Part shown: one piece after another, positions 8,461-17,265 of the stretch
Layout: each line of letters starts with the position of its first letter
Position numbering within the stretch: the stretch's first letter is position 1
Program-made: the position numbers and the translations under genes
Origin: Lachnospiraceae bacterium
GTDB taxonomy: Bacteria; Bacillota; Clostridia; Lachnospirales; Lachnospiraceae
Assembly (NCBI GenBank): GCA_910574185.1
Contig: CAJSZQ010000001.1
Coordinates: 124,001-188,000, forward strand
DNA: 64,000 nt
Direction: 5' to 3'
The notes under the pieces: model-generated
Databases searched by the model: none
What the model was told of the DNA's origin: nothing
Seen by the model: the letters and a program-made list of their open reading frames with translations, nothing else

Positions 8461-9006
8461 TCAGACATTCATTTGTTCTAAATATTTGACATCCACTCTT
8501 TTTGTCAACCATACACCATTTTCAGAAAGGAAAAACTCAATTCCTTCTCGGTACATCTGTCCACTATGTACTTTTAGTATTGCTGGTTTTCCATGCCGTT
8601 TTCCAACTTTATTCGCAGTTTCAATGTCCTTTGAAAGATGTACATATAAGCGGCTCATTGGCTTCAAGCCTTCTTCCATAATAGATTTTATAAATCGATC
8701 CGCAGTTCCATGATATAAAAACTCTGATGGCATCTCCTCTTTCAATTCTACATCTACAGGAATACTATGTCCCTGATTTGCCCGAATTAGCGTCTTGTCT
8801 TCATTAAAACTATATCTCTGTTTATTATCCGTTCTAACAATTTCTTCTAATGATCCAATATCTATCTTACGCTTGGTGTTATTTATACCATCAAGAAGTT
8901 CTTGAACATTTGCCCATCCATGCTCATCCAAAGTAATTCCTGCTGCGTCTGGTTTATGCCTCAGCACAAGACTAATAAATACGCTTAATTTATCTAATTT
9001 CCCCAT
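8461..9006 (-). CDS. kptA: KptA/Tpt1-type RNA 2'-phosphotransferase
   Basis: 181 residues, normal length. The enzyme moves an internal RNA 2'-phosphate to NAD+, the last step of tRNA splicing in eukaryotes; bacterial substrates are uncertain. Family blocks are all present: SLVLRHKPDAAGITLDEHGW near residue 12, RYSFNEDKTLIRANQGHS near 64, LYHGTADRFIKSIMEEGL near 97, LYVHLSKD near 119 and a late ENGVWLT. The Arg/His residues of the NAD site appear intact. An RtcB ligase lies in the same island, which suggests RNA repair or RNA-end metabolism. Confidence 0.92.
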   Translation of the reverse strand: MGKLDKLSVFISLVLRHKPDAAGITLDEHGWANVQELLDGINNTKRKIDIGSLEEIVRTDNKQRYSFNEDKTLIRANQGHSIPVDVELKEEMPSEFLYHGTADRFIKSIMEEGLKPMSRLYVHLSKDIETANKVGKRHGKPAILKVHSGQMYREGIEFFLSENGVWLTKRVDVKYLEQMNV

Positions 9007-9024
9007 TTTGATCCTTCCATAAAT

Positions 9025-9237
9025 TCAAGTATTCATCTTCTTTTTAGCATATTCTTTATAAGCTCTTTGTCCGTTTCTGCCCTTGTATAATTTATATAAC
9101 GCCGATCCAAGTCCATTATCTAATCTTTCTTGTGTAGCGTTGCACGATTCTTCATCTCCATCCCTCATTATTGAACACTATTCCTCAGCAGAATGAACTA
9201 AAGCCAACAATTCTTTATCTGTCAAGTATACTTGCAA
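9025..9237 (-). pseudogene. Small gene with an in-frame amber codon
   Basis: A frame starting at a TTG (9237) behind GGAGGT reads LQVYLTDKELLALVHSAEE, meets TAG, then continues in the same frame (CSIMRDGDEESCNATQERLDNG...) to a TGA at 9025. The second half has its own ATG at 9168 but no clear ribosome site. It is best read as a gene of about 70 residues with a nonsense mutation; a 47-aa protein from 9168 is possible. Family unknown. Confidence 0.4.
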
Positions 9238-9238
9238 A

Positions 9239-9817
9239 TCATCTACCTCCGATAAAATCATTTAAGTGCATATTATTATCAGTTACACAGTTATGAGCTT
9301 CTTCATCCCAGTGCTCTCCATGTAAATCCACCCATTTCCCATCATATGTTCCATATCTTCCATCACAAACCATCTTATAAACTTCATCCTTACCATCATT
9401 CCAGACAGCATGGCTGTCTTTAAATATAATCATGGGATAAATAAATTCTTCATATGATGGCAATGTTTCAATATCATCAGTACCCCTATAATCAAAAAAC
9501 CAAATATCATTAATATCACTTGCTTTATATATAATTTCTGGTTCTAAAGCCAGCGTAATTCTCTGTCCATTAATATCAATAATTCTTTGCAAACCAAAAG
9601 ACAAAATCAATTTTGCACTTCCGACATCCTCATCATCACAATCATAGTCATTATACTCTGCCAGTCCATTAACTGTATCTATTATTTCTTTAGAAAGTGA
9701 ATCCATCAACTTATAATTATGACATAATATAATTGCATTCTTGGTAATAGGACTAAACAAATTATTATTATACTTTACCATAAATCTCTTATCTTTAAAT
9801 TCTACTGCTCTTAACAT
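9239..9817 (-). CDS. Hypothetical protein (192 aa)
   Basis: 192 residues with an acidic patch (YNDYDCDDEDVGS near 55) and aromatic-rich C-terminal half (DGRYGTYDGKWVDLHGEHWDEE). No signal peptide or membrane segment. No recognised family. The stop is directly followed by the amber-interrupted small gene. Confidence 0.6.
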   Translation of the reverse strand: MLRAVEFKDKRFMVKYNNNLFSPITKNAIILCHNYKLMDSLSKEIIDTVNGLAEYNDYDCDDEDVGSAKLILSFGLQRIIDINGQRITLALEPEIIYKASDINDIWFFDYRGTDDIETLPSYEEFIYPMIIFKDSHAVWNDGKDEVYKMVCDGRYGTYDGKWVDLHGEHWDEEAHNCVTDNNMHLNDFIGGR

Positions 9818-9835
9818 ATCAAATCTTCTCCTTAA

Positions 9836-10696
9836 TTATATCATACAACTTTCTGCCATTCCAATAAGTCTATTGATTCCTTCAAACTTATCTGCACTAT
9901 TTTGCGCCATATCCCAACATTTACTAAGTATTTCTCTGAAATCTTCGGCTTTTAACGGAACTACTGGACTATTTTTAATTATAGGTTTTTTCCCATTAGA
10001 AACATCAGTAACAAAATTTCCCATATCACAATATAGTTTCCTTTCATCTTCTCGTGAAATACCAATATAGTGAAGCGTTGTATTACGATCCGAATGAGAA
10101 AATATCCCTTGTAATTTATCTACAGTTGTTACATCATATGGATGAAGTTTTACTGACCAGTAACCAAAACTTTTTCTTGTACTATGAGTACTCACAGGAT
10201 ATTTAATTTCACAAGCATCTGCAGCTATCTTAAATTGTTTCCGATAAGCTGCTGCCTGGCTTTGTGTAGCTTTCCAAAATAATTCATTCCAGTCTTCCTC
10301 AGAGTATTCCTCTTCATTTTCTAGCAATTGTGACTTTTGTGCTGTGGTTATGATGAAATCATTATAGTTCCCCATTGGATTAATGCCAGTCTTATCAATA
10401 TATAGCTGTAGGGCTTTCTTGCAAGCTCCACACACATAGAGACGTGTGACCTTTCCCGTTTTCTGCTCCTTGATTTCAAACTCATCTTTCATTCTTCCGT
10501 TCTCATAAAAGAAATCTGACCATTTAAAAGATAATGTGTCACCAACACGCCTTCCAAGCAGTAATCCAAAATTGAATACTAAATACCAGTGCCACATCCT
10601 CTTCATTTTAAAATAATCCATCATATTCTTAATATCTTCCATATACCAAAATGGATACACTTCTGTTTTTCCTGTCTGCTTTGTTTTATTTCCCAT
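9836..10696 (-). CDS. Tyrosine recombinase/integrase-like protein
   Basis: 286 residues. The catalytic layout is visible: the first Arg in LLGRRVGDTLSFKWSDF near residue 48, HSTRKSFGYW near 173 (H-x-x-R), then FSHSDRNTTLHYIGIS near 203 with His and the nucleophile Tyr. There is no N-terminal arm or full SAM-like core-binding domain, so it is shorter than a normal integrase. It may be a resolvase-type or a domesticated enzyme of the island. It is distinct from the phage integrase at 42.3 kb. Confidence 0.8.
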   Translation of the reverse strand: MGNKTKQTGKTEVYPFWYMEDIKNMMDYFKMKRMWHWYLVFNFGLLLGRRVGDTLSFKWSDFFYENGRMKDEFEIKEQKTGKVTRLYVCGACKKALQLYIDKTGINPMGNYNDFIITTAQKSQLLENEEEYSEEDWNELFWKATQSQAAAYRKQFKIAADACEIKYPVSTHSTRKSFGYWSVKLHPYDVTTVDKLQGIFSHSDRNTTLHYIGISREDERKLYCDMGNFVTDVSNGKKPIIKNSPVVPLKAEDFREILSKCWDMAQNSADKFEGINRLIGMAESCMI

Positions 10697-10699
10697 TAC

Positions 10700-10972
10700 T
10701 TATTCCTCCGTCTCTACAAACTCTGCAATTGCTTTTGCAATAGCTTTTGCAGCTTGTTTACTCTTTAATACTCTACCCAATGATTCTGTATTCCAAAATG
10801 TGTCTGAAAAATTACTCAGTTCGCATCCAACTCCAAAATTAGGAATGCTACAAAATCCACCATTTACATATCTTCCAAAAACTACACTGTAATAATTTCC
10901 ATAGTAATCCACTCCAATATGATGAACATTATTTATATTGTCATCACCAATATAGCTGGTTTTATAATCCAT
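10700..10972 (-). CDS. Small conserved protein, DUF6618-like
   Basis: 90 residues from the ATG at 10972, which follows GGAGGT. The segment GNYYSVVFGRYVNGGFCSIPNFGVGCELSNF is a compact beta-rich motif that I recall from DUF6618-type proteins of Clostridia elements; the match is from memory. Function unknown. It ends 3 bp before the recombinase-like gene, so the two are probably co-transcribed. Confidence 0.5.
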   Translation of the reverse strand: MDYKTSYIGDDNINNVHHIGVDYYGNYYSVVFGRYVNGGFCSIPNFGVGCELSNFSDTFWNTESLGRVLKSKQAAKAIAKAIAEFVETEE

Positions 10973-11018
10973 AAACGCACCTCCGAGCACAGTTAAAACG
11001 ACATTTTCAAGTCTATAT

Positions 11019-11327
11019 TTACCAAAATTTTGACGGGTGCAAACTGATTTTATTGACAAGCCTTGCGGTTTCTATGTAGTCATACATTCCACCATGAGTA
11101 ACCTCATTCATGGCATTAAACATCATTCCAAGTCTTGCAAGTGCTATTTCACCGTCACGCTTTCTTTTCTCTGCCTTTTCTTTTCTGTATTCCTCTAACC
11201 GCTGTTTTTGCTCGTTTGTCAGAGAATTATACCAATCATCATATAGTTTCTGCCTATAAAGACGTATCATATCAATGCCAATAATACAGTCCCACTTTCT
11301 ACGCTTCAATTCTGCATACCAAGCCAT
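11019..11327 (-). CDS. Hypothetical basic protein
   Basis: 102 residues from the ATG at 11327 (GGAGGAAAG upstream). Lys/Arg/Glu-rich with a long helix (LTNEQKQRLEEYRKEKAEKRKRD). It may bind nucleic acid, but nothing specific can be seen. Confidence 0.55.
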   Translation of the reverse strand: MAWYAELKRRKWDCIIGIDMIRLYRQKLYDDWYNSLTNEQKQRLEEYRKEKAEKRKRDGEIALARLGMMFNAMNEVTHGGMYDYIETARLVNKISLHPSKFW

Positions 11328-11442
11328 AATACTTTCCTCCAATCATCTGATATAAACTACTTCTCTTTTTCGTGTCGAAGTATAGAACACGATTTCATGC
11401 ATATACAGCACGAAATAATCTATATCCAATTATGCGTATGTA

Positions 11443-12393
11443 TTATGCTATAGCTCTATCTTTCCCATTAAAAATTTTCGTTACTGGATCGTCATCTCCA
11501 TTAACAATATCCAACAAGAACAGTTTCAACTTCTTACTCTCATCTTTAAATTGTGGATATGCAATAGTAGCTTTGATCAGTAATTCATCCGGGTTTGTTT
11601 TCTTTAAATAAGCAATTAATTTCCGCTGTATAAACTCATTTTCTTCATCAGAAGCTTTTCTAATCTCGTATAAAGAATTAATCACCCTATGACAATGAGA
11701 CTGAGGAAATTCATTCCATCTTGCTTTATGTAACAATTCCAGAACCCACTCAAAATATTCCCTATCTTTCTCACCACGCTTAAAAATATCTCTTGCAAGT
11801 GTAAGACAAGATAAATTCCCTGCTTTCTTATTATTCCGATTGACTATCAAATCATATTTATCGCACATATCTTTAATAGCAGTATCAATAGCCTCACCAG
11901 AACACACATTAGCCTTGAAGATATCATACGGATCGGGTTTTTTAATTCCATTCCCCTGACACCCAAATAAAGCAGCTTCCTGCTCCTGCGTTAATCCTAC
12001 AGTTATCACGCATAACACATAATCCACACCCATCATTTTTAATGCCACAAGTCTATGCTGACCATCCCATACATAAAGTTTTCCGTCCTTCCTATAATTA
12101 ATCTTCAACGGATCACATTTCATATCATCCCACTCCTGAGCGATTGTTTTTACATGATTATGAACAGGCCGCTGATAGGAATCATCAATGTGTAAATCTT
12201 CCACAGGAACAATAACAAATACTTTATTTCCTACTGGAATCCCACCCATAAGAATTTTTAAAGCATTCTTACGTTCTTCAAGATTGTCATTATACTTAGC
12301 ATTAATTTTTCTCATTGCTTCAATCATCTGATCCTTTGTCATCCCACATGCTTCCGTTTTCTTCCTTCCTGTGTTGTCATTCAATAATTTCAT
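11443..12393 (-). CDS. ParB/sulfiredoxin-fold protein (DUF6551-like)
   Basis: 316 residues. The ParB N-terminal nuclease/CTPase-fold core is visible: VPVEDLHIDDSYQRPVH near residue 63, LYVWDGQHRLVALKMMG near 105. The region after 150 is helical without a clear HTH. Proteins of this type on phages and ICEs are often linked with partition or DNA modification, but their function is not settled. No ParA partner is adjacent. Confidence 0.75.
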   Translation of the reverse strand: MKLLNDNTGRKKTEACGMTKDQMIEAMRKINAKYNDNLEERKNALKILMGGIPVGNKVFVIVPVEDLHIDDSYQRPVHNHVKTIAQEWDDMKCDPLKINYRKDGKLYVWDGQHRLVALKMMGVDYVLCVITVGLTQEQEAALFGCQGNGIKKPDPYDIFKANVCSGEAIDTAIKDMCDKYDLIVNRNNKKAGNLSCLTLARDIFKRGEKDREYFEWVLELLHKARWNEFPQSHCHRVINSLYEIRKASDEENEFIQRKLIAYLKKTNPDELLIKATIAYPQFKDESKKLKLFLLDIVNGDDDPVTKIFNGKDRAIA

Positions 12394-12487
12394 AATCTAC
12401 TTCTCCTTTTTAATTTTTGTTTCCATCCCTCTTCTTCCTCACGACTTTGGACGTGCATTCGGCAGGTTAAAACATATTGTGAGTATT

Positions 12488-12524
12488 AAAAAAGCATCTG
12501 GATTTTTAGTTTCCAAATGCTTTT
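12488..12524. terminator. Hairpin terminator
   Basis: AAAAGCATCTGGA pairs with TCCAAATGCTTTT around a short loop, with A and T runs on the two sides. It lies between the Uma2 pseudogene end and the 12393 start and could act in either direction. Confidence 0.55.
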
Positions 12525-12551
12525 ATAATTACATTATTTACTTTTTGATGA

Positions 12552-13025
12552 TTATTCTACTTTAATAAAAAAATCTTCATATATTCCTGCAGGTACATCT
12601 TCACCAAAAGAATACTACTCTACCATATCTTTTTCAAATCCATATACCGTCGTCATCTGTTTCCCAGGATCAACAATCCAATATTCCCTTACACCAGCCA
12701 TACGATATTTAAACAATTTTGTCATATAATCTCTTGGCTTACTGCTTAGAGACACAATCTCAATAATCCAATCAGGCGCACCATGACAACCTTTTTCATC
12801 TAATTTTGATTTATCGCAAATAACCGAAATGTCAGGTTCCACATAATTTATATCATCCTCATTCAAAAACACCGCAAATGGCGCCGCTATTACCTGACAT
12901 ACTCCTTTTTTGCTATCAATATAATTTGCAATTGTCTGATACAATTTGCCACTTATCTTTTGATGCGTCCAGCTTGGCGGTGCAATATAATAGATCTGAC
13001 CATCAATTAATTCCGCCCGTTCTCC
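12552..13025 (-). pseudogene. Degraded Uma2-family gene
   Basis: The frame reads GERAELIDGQIYYIAPPSW, DISVICDKSKLDEKGCHG, PDWIIEIVSLSS and MAGVREYWIVDPGKQ, all typical Uma2. Two defects are visible. The N-terminal 20 or so residues and start codon are missing, with a stop at 13026-13028 that is the end of the next gene. A TAG at about 12614 interrupts the C-terminus, after which the frame continues (YSFGEDVPAGIYEDFF) to a TAA at 12552. Confidence 0.8.
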
Positions 13026-13586
13026 TTAGACTTTGTTCCCTTTCTTTTCCATCCCTTGAATTTCTTTCCATTCTTCTATATATTTTTCCTTCAACCTTAG
13101 ATAATCAGGTCTCTTCTTAAGAAAAATATAAATACACACAATTAAAATGAATATTTGAGCCATAATTGTAATATAAAAATCAATTCCTATATTATAAAAA
13201 TTTAATTTTAAAACTGATAATATTAAACAGCAAAAGCTTACACACCAATAAGGATCTATAGCTGTTTTTTTAGTACTATATTGATTTCTATGCAATTTAT
13301 CATATTCAATTAACCTTGTTTCCCATTTACAATCTGTTCCTGGTTCTAAAAAAACGTAGATATATGCTCCAATTCTCATTGTTGAATCAACTTGGTGCAT
13401 AGCAAGAAGATATAATGGAATTATTGCACAAAAAGGAATCAAAAACAAGATCGCCACGTCTTTATCAAACGCATATGCCAGTGTTGCAATGACAATGGTA
13501 TATAATAAAGATCTATAATTTTTAACCATTTGCATAGAAAATAAAATTTCCTCTCTTAATGCCTCATATTCCACTTGCTTATCCAT
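13026..13586 (-). CDS. Membrane protein with about four helices
   Basis: 186 residues with hydrophobic segments near residues 27-42, 45-62, 113-128 and 137-154, and a charged C-terminal tail (KYIEEWKEIQGMEKK). The short N-terminal cytosolic helix precedes two helix hairpins. The family is not recognised; small four-helix membrane proteins in islands are sometimes toxin or defence effectors, but nothing here shows that. Its stop overlaps the truncated start of the Uma2 pseudogene, so the junction looks like a recombination point. Confidence 0.65.
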   Translation of the reverse strand: MDKQVEYEALREEILFSMQMVKNYRSLLYTIVIATLAYAFDKDVAILFLIPFCAIIPLYLLAMHQVDSTMRIGAYIYVFLEPGTDCKWETRLIEYDKLHRNQYSTKKTAIDPYWCVSFCCLILSVLKLNFYNIGIDFYITIMAQIFILIVCIYIFLKKRPDYLRLKEKYIEEWKEIQGMEKKGNKV

Positions 13587-13662
13587 TGTTAATTTCCCAT
13601 TCTAATCATAAATCTATTGTTTTGTCCAATTATATTTCTAATAGCTTCTTCCACAACAACCT

Positions 13663-13983
13663 TTAAACTCCAACCCAAACTCTTGCGGAATCACACATGT
13701 CATAAAAATCTCTTAGATAATAATTAAGATTCTCTTCTTCGTCCTCATAACATAATTCCTCATCCGCCAAATCAGGAATAGCACATTGTAGATCATCTAT
13801 CATTGTTTCAATATCATATTCCCAATCTTCTTTGTCTTCTTTTTTAAGCACTGCTTTCCATTTTTTTAGACAAAACATCATTTGATTGTATATCGCAACA
13901 ATATTCTCCATAGTCTGTTCCTTATTAATGTATTTTCTCAGTAATTTTCCCTGATATTCAAGTTTATATTTCCATTCTGCCAT
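13663..13983 (-). CDS. Hypothetical acidic protein (106 aa)
   Basis: 106 residues: basic helical N-terminus (EWKYKLEYQGKLLRKYINKEQ), then strongly acidic (CYEDEEENLNYYLRDFYDMCD). It is soluble and family unknown. It has a GGAGG site and sits just downstream of the DUF262 remnant. Confidence 0.55.
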   Translation of the reverse strand: MAEWKYKLEYQGKLLRKYINKEQTMENIVAIYNQMMFCLKKWKAVLKKEDKEDWEYDIETMIDDLQCAIPDLADEELCYEDEEENLNYYLRDFYDMCDSARVWVGV

Positions 13984-14013
13984 TAATATTTTCCTCCCAA
14001 TAAAACAATCATT

Positions 14014-14471
14014 CTATCGTACTTTTTCTACACCTACTCCATATTGATAGGGATAATCCTTCTTTTCATAATAATAAACAATAAGACTATATGTTCTGAT
14101 TCTATCTTGATATTCTTCTGTAAGTTGTGAATAATCTATTTCATTTCCATCTTCTTCCTCAAAAGTTGGAATATTTATCAATGAAAATTCATCACTCAAA
14201 AATTTTACTATTATTAAAGTTCTTTGCTTTCCATCAAGAAAATCATACATCTTACTCTTTATATCTACAAATATACAATTGCAATACATAGCAGGGATCG
14301 GAAACCCTCTCATCATGCTATCTATTAACATACTCATACAATAATCTTTGACCGTATTTTCCACACAAAAAACTTTTGAACCGCATTATCGAATGATAAA
14401 TTACCTTTTTCGTACATTGTCTTCAAGTCGCTTACATTTCTTGGAAAACTTTTTCTTTCATACGTCTTCAT
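14014..14471 (-). pseudogene. DUF262 protein, frameshifted and truncated
   Basis: An ATG at 14471 behind GAGGAG starts KTYERKSFPRNVSDLKTMYEK and FDNAVQKFFVW. One base is then missing in the expected tgg-gaa, and the protein continues in the next frame (ENTVKDYCMSMLIDSMMRGFPIP, MYDFLDGKQRTLIIVKF) to 14014. The DGKQR motif marks the DUF262 nucleotide site. The C-terminus ends early, far short of full-length family members. It is a dead relative of the gene at 5.6-6.2 kb. Confidence 0.75.
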
Positions 14472-14497
14472 TTTTCTTCTCCTCTTCATCATATACA

Positions 14498-14671
14498 TTA
14501 AGCTATTTCGCATCTTCTTTTTCTATAATTAACACGTTCCTGATAACATCTTTTAATCCATTTCCATTCGCTTAATGACATCACATGAGTCGCATTCTTT
14601 AATCTAACCACAACCATAATTTTTCCGTAACATCTAAATTTATTTATTACACAACTTTTATTTTCATTCAT
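14498..14671 (-). CDS. Small conserved-looking protein (57 aa)
   Basis: 57 residues from the ATG at 14671, behind GGAGAAAAG. Reads MNENKSCVINKFRCYGKIM, then VVVRLKNATHVMSLSEWKWIKRC and a basic tail. Probably a one-domain beta/alpha protein; function unknown. Confidence 0.5.
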   Translation of the reverse strand: MNENKSCVINKFRCYGKIMVVVRLKNATHVMSLSEWKWIKRCYQERVNYRKRRCEIA

Positions 14672-14733
14672 TTTCTTTTCTCCATTATAGCATTTATACA
14701 TTATAAAAGCCACTAGACAATCATCCAGTGACC

Positions 14734-14805
14734 TTACTTTTTTCCTATATTCTCTAACACACATCCAATTAAATATATTATAACTCCTCCAATTATTGCC
14801 GCCAT
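14734..14805 (-). CDS. Hydrophobic micro-protein (23 aa)
   Basis: An ATG at 14805 follows AAGGAGAG at ideal spacing and encodes MAAIIGGVIIYLIGCVLENIGKK: one membrane span then a basic end. A weak hairpin (CACTAG...CCAGTG) and T-run follow the stop. The architecture resembles small membrane peptides such as type I toxins or anchor peptides, but no antisense RNA is clearly visible. Confidence 0.4.
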   Translation of the reverse strand: MAAIIGGVIIYLIGCVLENIGKK

Positions 14806-15170
14806 AATTCTCTCCTTAAATTAATTACAAGATTAAGTATTCCACTCCTCCAGTTACATGCAGACGTACGGCAAGGGCTTACGCCCCTGCCTGTCCATCG
14901 TCTATCCGTTAGTCTTTGCAAGATACAAAGATATTAGATTTTAAGATAAAAAACGGGCGAACACCCCTGCCGAACCAGTAGCAACCAAGGTAGACCACGC
15001 AACCACCAGTGCTGACATACCGGACATAGGAAGCCCCATAACCGGATGGAGTACTATCCGGTGTTGCAAGCCAATACCAAGAATCTATACCTTTGATATT
15101 TTCTCGGTTATTCGAGGCTGTAAAAAATCTTGTGTCTATGGAATTTAAGACTTCCTGATAAGAATAAGAT

Positions 15171-16747
15171 ATGTAAAAAATCTTTGTCGATTTTACACTT
15201 TTTGTGCTGTCGACTTGCTGTCGAAGATTTCTTTGTATCTATAGTATACCCATATTCAGGAGGGTTATACAGTTATTTCTAATTTTTTGCATGCTTATTA
15301 AGGCTCTGTATTTATTGCTTTTTCGTGGGCTCTGCCCACACCCGGCCTCCGGAATAAGACCTAAGTTTTTTGGCAATAATACAGATGCCGATGGAATATG
15401 GGTGGGATGGTTTGTTTGGATAATTGCCATCCCGCCTTTTACTTTACAGGTATTTCGTGATTCTTTCGCTATACAAAACAATCAATTGGTTCAATACCTG
15501 ATCCCAGTTCCGATATCTCTGCGTCCATTTTTTCACTACATTCTCGCTGGCCAGATATAGCATCTTTTCCAAGGATGTATCACTTGGGAATACACTTTTT
15601 GTCTTGGTAACTTTCCGATACTGGCGGTTTACACCCTCTATAATATTTGTCGTGTACATGATGCGCCTGATTTCATCGGAAAATTGAAAAAATGAACTTA
15701 CATCTTCCCAGTTGTTTTCCCAGTTACTAATGGCATAAGGATATTTTTTTCCCCATTTTTCTTTGATGATATCCAATTCTGTCAGTGCCGCTGATTCCGT
15801 CGGCGCGTTGTAGACAGCTTTGAAATCTGTAGAAAACTTCTTCAAATCATTATAGTTGATATACTTAAAAGAATTCCTCAGCATATGGATCACACATCTC
15901 TGTATTTCTGCCTGCGGATATACTGCCTGTATCGCTTCTTTAAAGCCCGGCAGTCCATCTACACAGGAAAACAGTACGTCCCTGACTCCCCGGTTTTTCA
16001 GATCGTTTAACATGCCAAGCCAGAACTTGCTGGTTTCATTTGCGCCTACCGTGATGCTCAGAATGTCCTTATACCCTTCGACAGTAACGCCTAATACCAC
16101 ATAGGCAGCACGGTTCAGTATCCGGCCGTCTTCCCGCACTTTATAGTGGATACAATCCATGAACACAAAAGGATAAATGGGATTCAAAGGGCGGGATTGC
16201 CACTCTTTTACCTGGGGTAGGATCTTATCTGTGATTTTGCTCACCATTTCCGCAGATACTTCAATTCCATACAGATCGTTAATCTGGTCGTGGATATCCC
16301 GTGTACTCATCCCACGCGCATAAAGTGAGATGATCTTTTCTTCAATTCCAGAAACATCCCTCTGATACCTGGAAATGAGTTTTGGTTCATATTCACCATT
16401 TCTATCTCTGGGAACATCAATTTGGAACTCACCATACTGACTTTTAAGAGTCTTGGAAGAGTGGCCATTTCTTTTATTGTCTGTCAGTAAATCGCCTTTT
16501 TGATTTTTCTCATATCCCAGAGTAGCATCCAGTTCTGCCTCCATAAGCTCCTGGAGGATGTCTTTAAAGCTTTCTTTGAGAAGAGAATAAACATCTGTCA
16601 CGCTGCTAATGTTATTTTGTGAAATAATTTGTCGAATTTGCTCCTTTGCAACTGCCATAAAAATACTCCTTTTCAATAAGAATTGCCATATCTTAATTCT
16701 TACCAAAAAGGAGCCATTTTTTACCAAAGACACAAACTATTTTACAC
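15171..16747 (-). mobile_element. IS256-family insertion sequence
   Basis: About 1.58 kb with imperfect terminal inverted repeats. The left end reads ATGTAAAAAATCTTTGTC; the reverse complement of the right end reads GTGTAAAATAGTTTGTGTC. One mutator-type transposase lies inside. It interrupts the DUF6273-like gene. I could not find matching 8-9-bp direct repeats outside the ends. Confidence 0.85.
15444..16658 (-). CDS. IS256-family (mutator) transposase
   Basis: 404 residues from the ATG at 16658, preceded by AAAGGAG; the longer frame upstream has no ribosome site. DDE residues are visible in FMDCIHYKVRED near 171, CVDGLPGFKEAI near 237 and NIIEGVNRQYRK near 344, with the family's R-C-x-x-H-x-x-R motif (RCVIHMLRNS) near 260. 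Length and order are normal, so the element is probably still active. Cut-and-paste or copy-out transposition is the known family activity. Confidence 0.95.
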   Translation of the reverse strand: MAVAKEQIRQIISQNNISSVTDVYSLLKESFKDILQELMEAELDATLGYEKNQKGDLLTDNKRNGHSSKTLKSQYGEFQIDVPRDRNGEYEPKLISRYQRDVSGIEEKIISLYARGMSTRDIHDQINDLYGIEVSAEMVSKITDKILPQVKEWQSRPLNPIYPFVFMDCIHYKVREDGRILNRAAYVVLGVTVEGYKDILSITVGANETSKFWLGMLNDLKNRGVRDVLFSCVDGLPGFKEAIQAVYPQAEIQRCVIHMLRNSFKYINYNDLKKFSTDFKAVYNAPTESAALTELDIIKEKWGKKYPYAISNWENNWEDVSSFFQFSDEIRRIMYTTNIIEGVNRQYRKVTKTKSVFPSDTSLEKMLYLASENVVKKWTQRYRNWDQVLNQLIVLYSERITKYL

Positions 16748-17265
16748 TACCGTTATTCCGATACATATCATATGTAAGCAATGATATTTTATCTTCGCAG
16801 ATTCCATAATCTCTTAATCCATCATGACTAAATAAATCACTCTGAATTGTTAGTAGTGCATTTGTCCCTAACTCAGCAACAACTTTCTGATACAATTTCT
16901 CATTCAGTCTCTTTTTTATGGGACTTTCTCGCCAATCATTATTGTCTCCAAATTCCATATCATAGATATTTTCATCAGCTAACATATAAGCATTTCCTTC
17001 GCTATCTTCTGCAAATTTGCTCCAACTAATATCAGCAACAGAAATACTTTCCTTCATCTGTAAATCTTTTACTTGTTTTTTCTTCATAGAAGCAATTCTA
17101 AGTAATTCTTCTAAATTTTCTTTATTTTCCATAATCGTTGTTAAAAGTTCCTTCTGTTCATTTGTAATTTTCATAACTCAATTCTCCTTTTCATTTTTTA
17201 CTACTTATTACGCCTTTTACTTCTCCAAATTAAATGCGAAATTTATTGGCAAAACAGCTATTATG

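Larger units (their letters stand above)
14909..17174 (-). pseudogene. DUF6273/C-type-lectin-like protein split by an IS
   Basis: The N-terminal part starts at 17174 (AAGGAG upstream) and reads MKITNEQKELLTTIMENKENL..., DWRESPIKKRLNEKLYQ, ICEDKISLLTYDMYRNN. It stops inside the IS end near 16748. The C-terminal part resumes beyond the IS (15170 down): SYQEVLNSIDTRFFTAS, DSWYWLATPDSTPSGYGASY, GVRPFFILKS, stop at 14909. The WYWLATP and GVRPFF marks are those of lectin/FGE-like folds used by DUF6273 proteins and by DGR variable proteins. No clear target duplication flanks the IS, so a small deletion probably accompanied insertion. Confidence 0.75.

Noticed and set aside
9025-12620. Two in-frame TAG codons (about 9181 and 12614) as evidence of amber recoding
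   Set aside because: One lies in an already truncated Uma2 pseudogene and the other in a small unknown gene, and TAG ends other genes here (e.g. 35719-35721). Ordinary nonsense mutation is simpler.
16748-17174. Separate intact 145-aa gene upstream of the IS
   Set aside because: Its last residues come from the IS end and the missing C-terminus lies on the other side of the IS.
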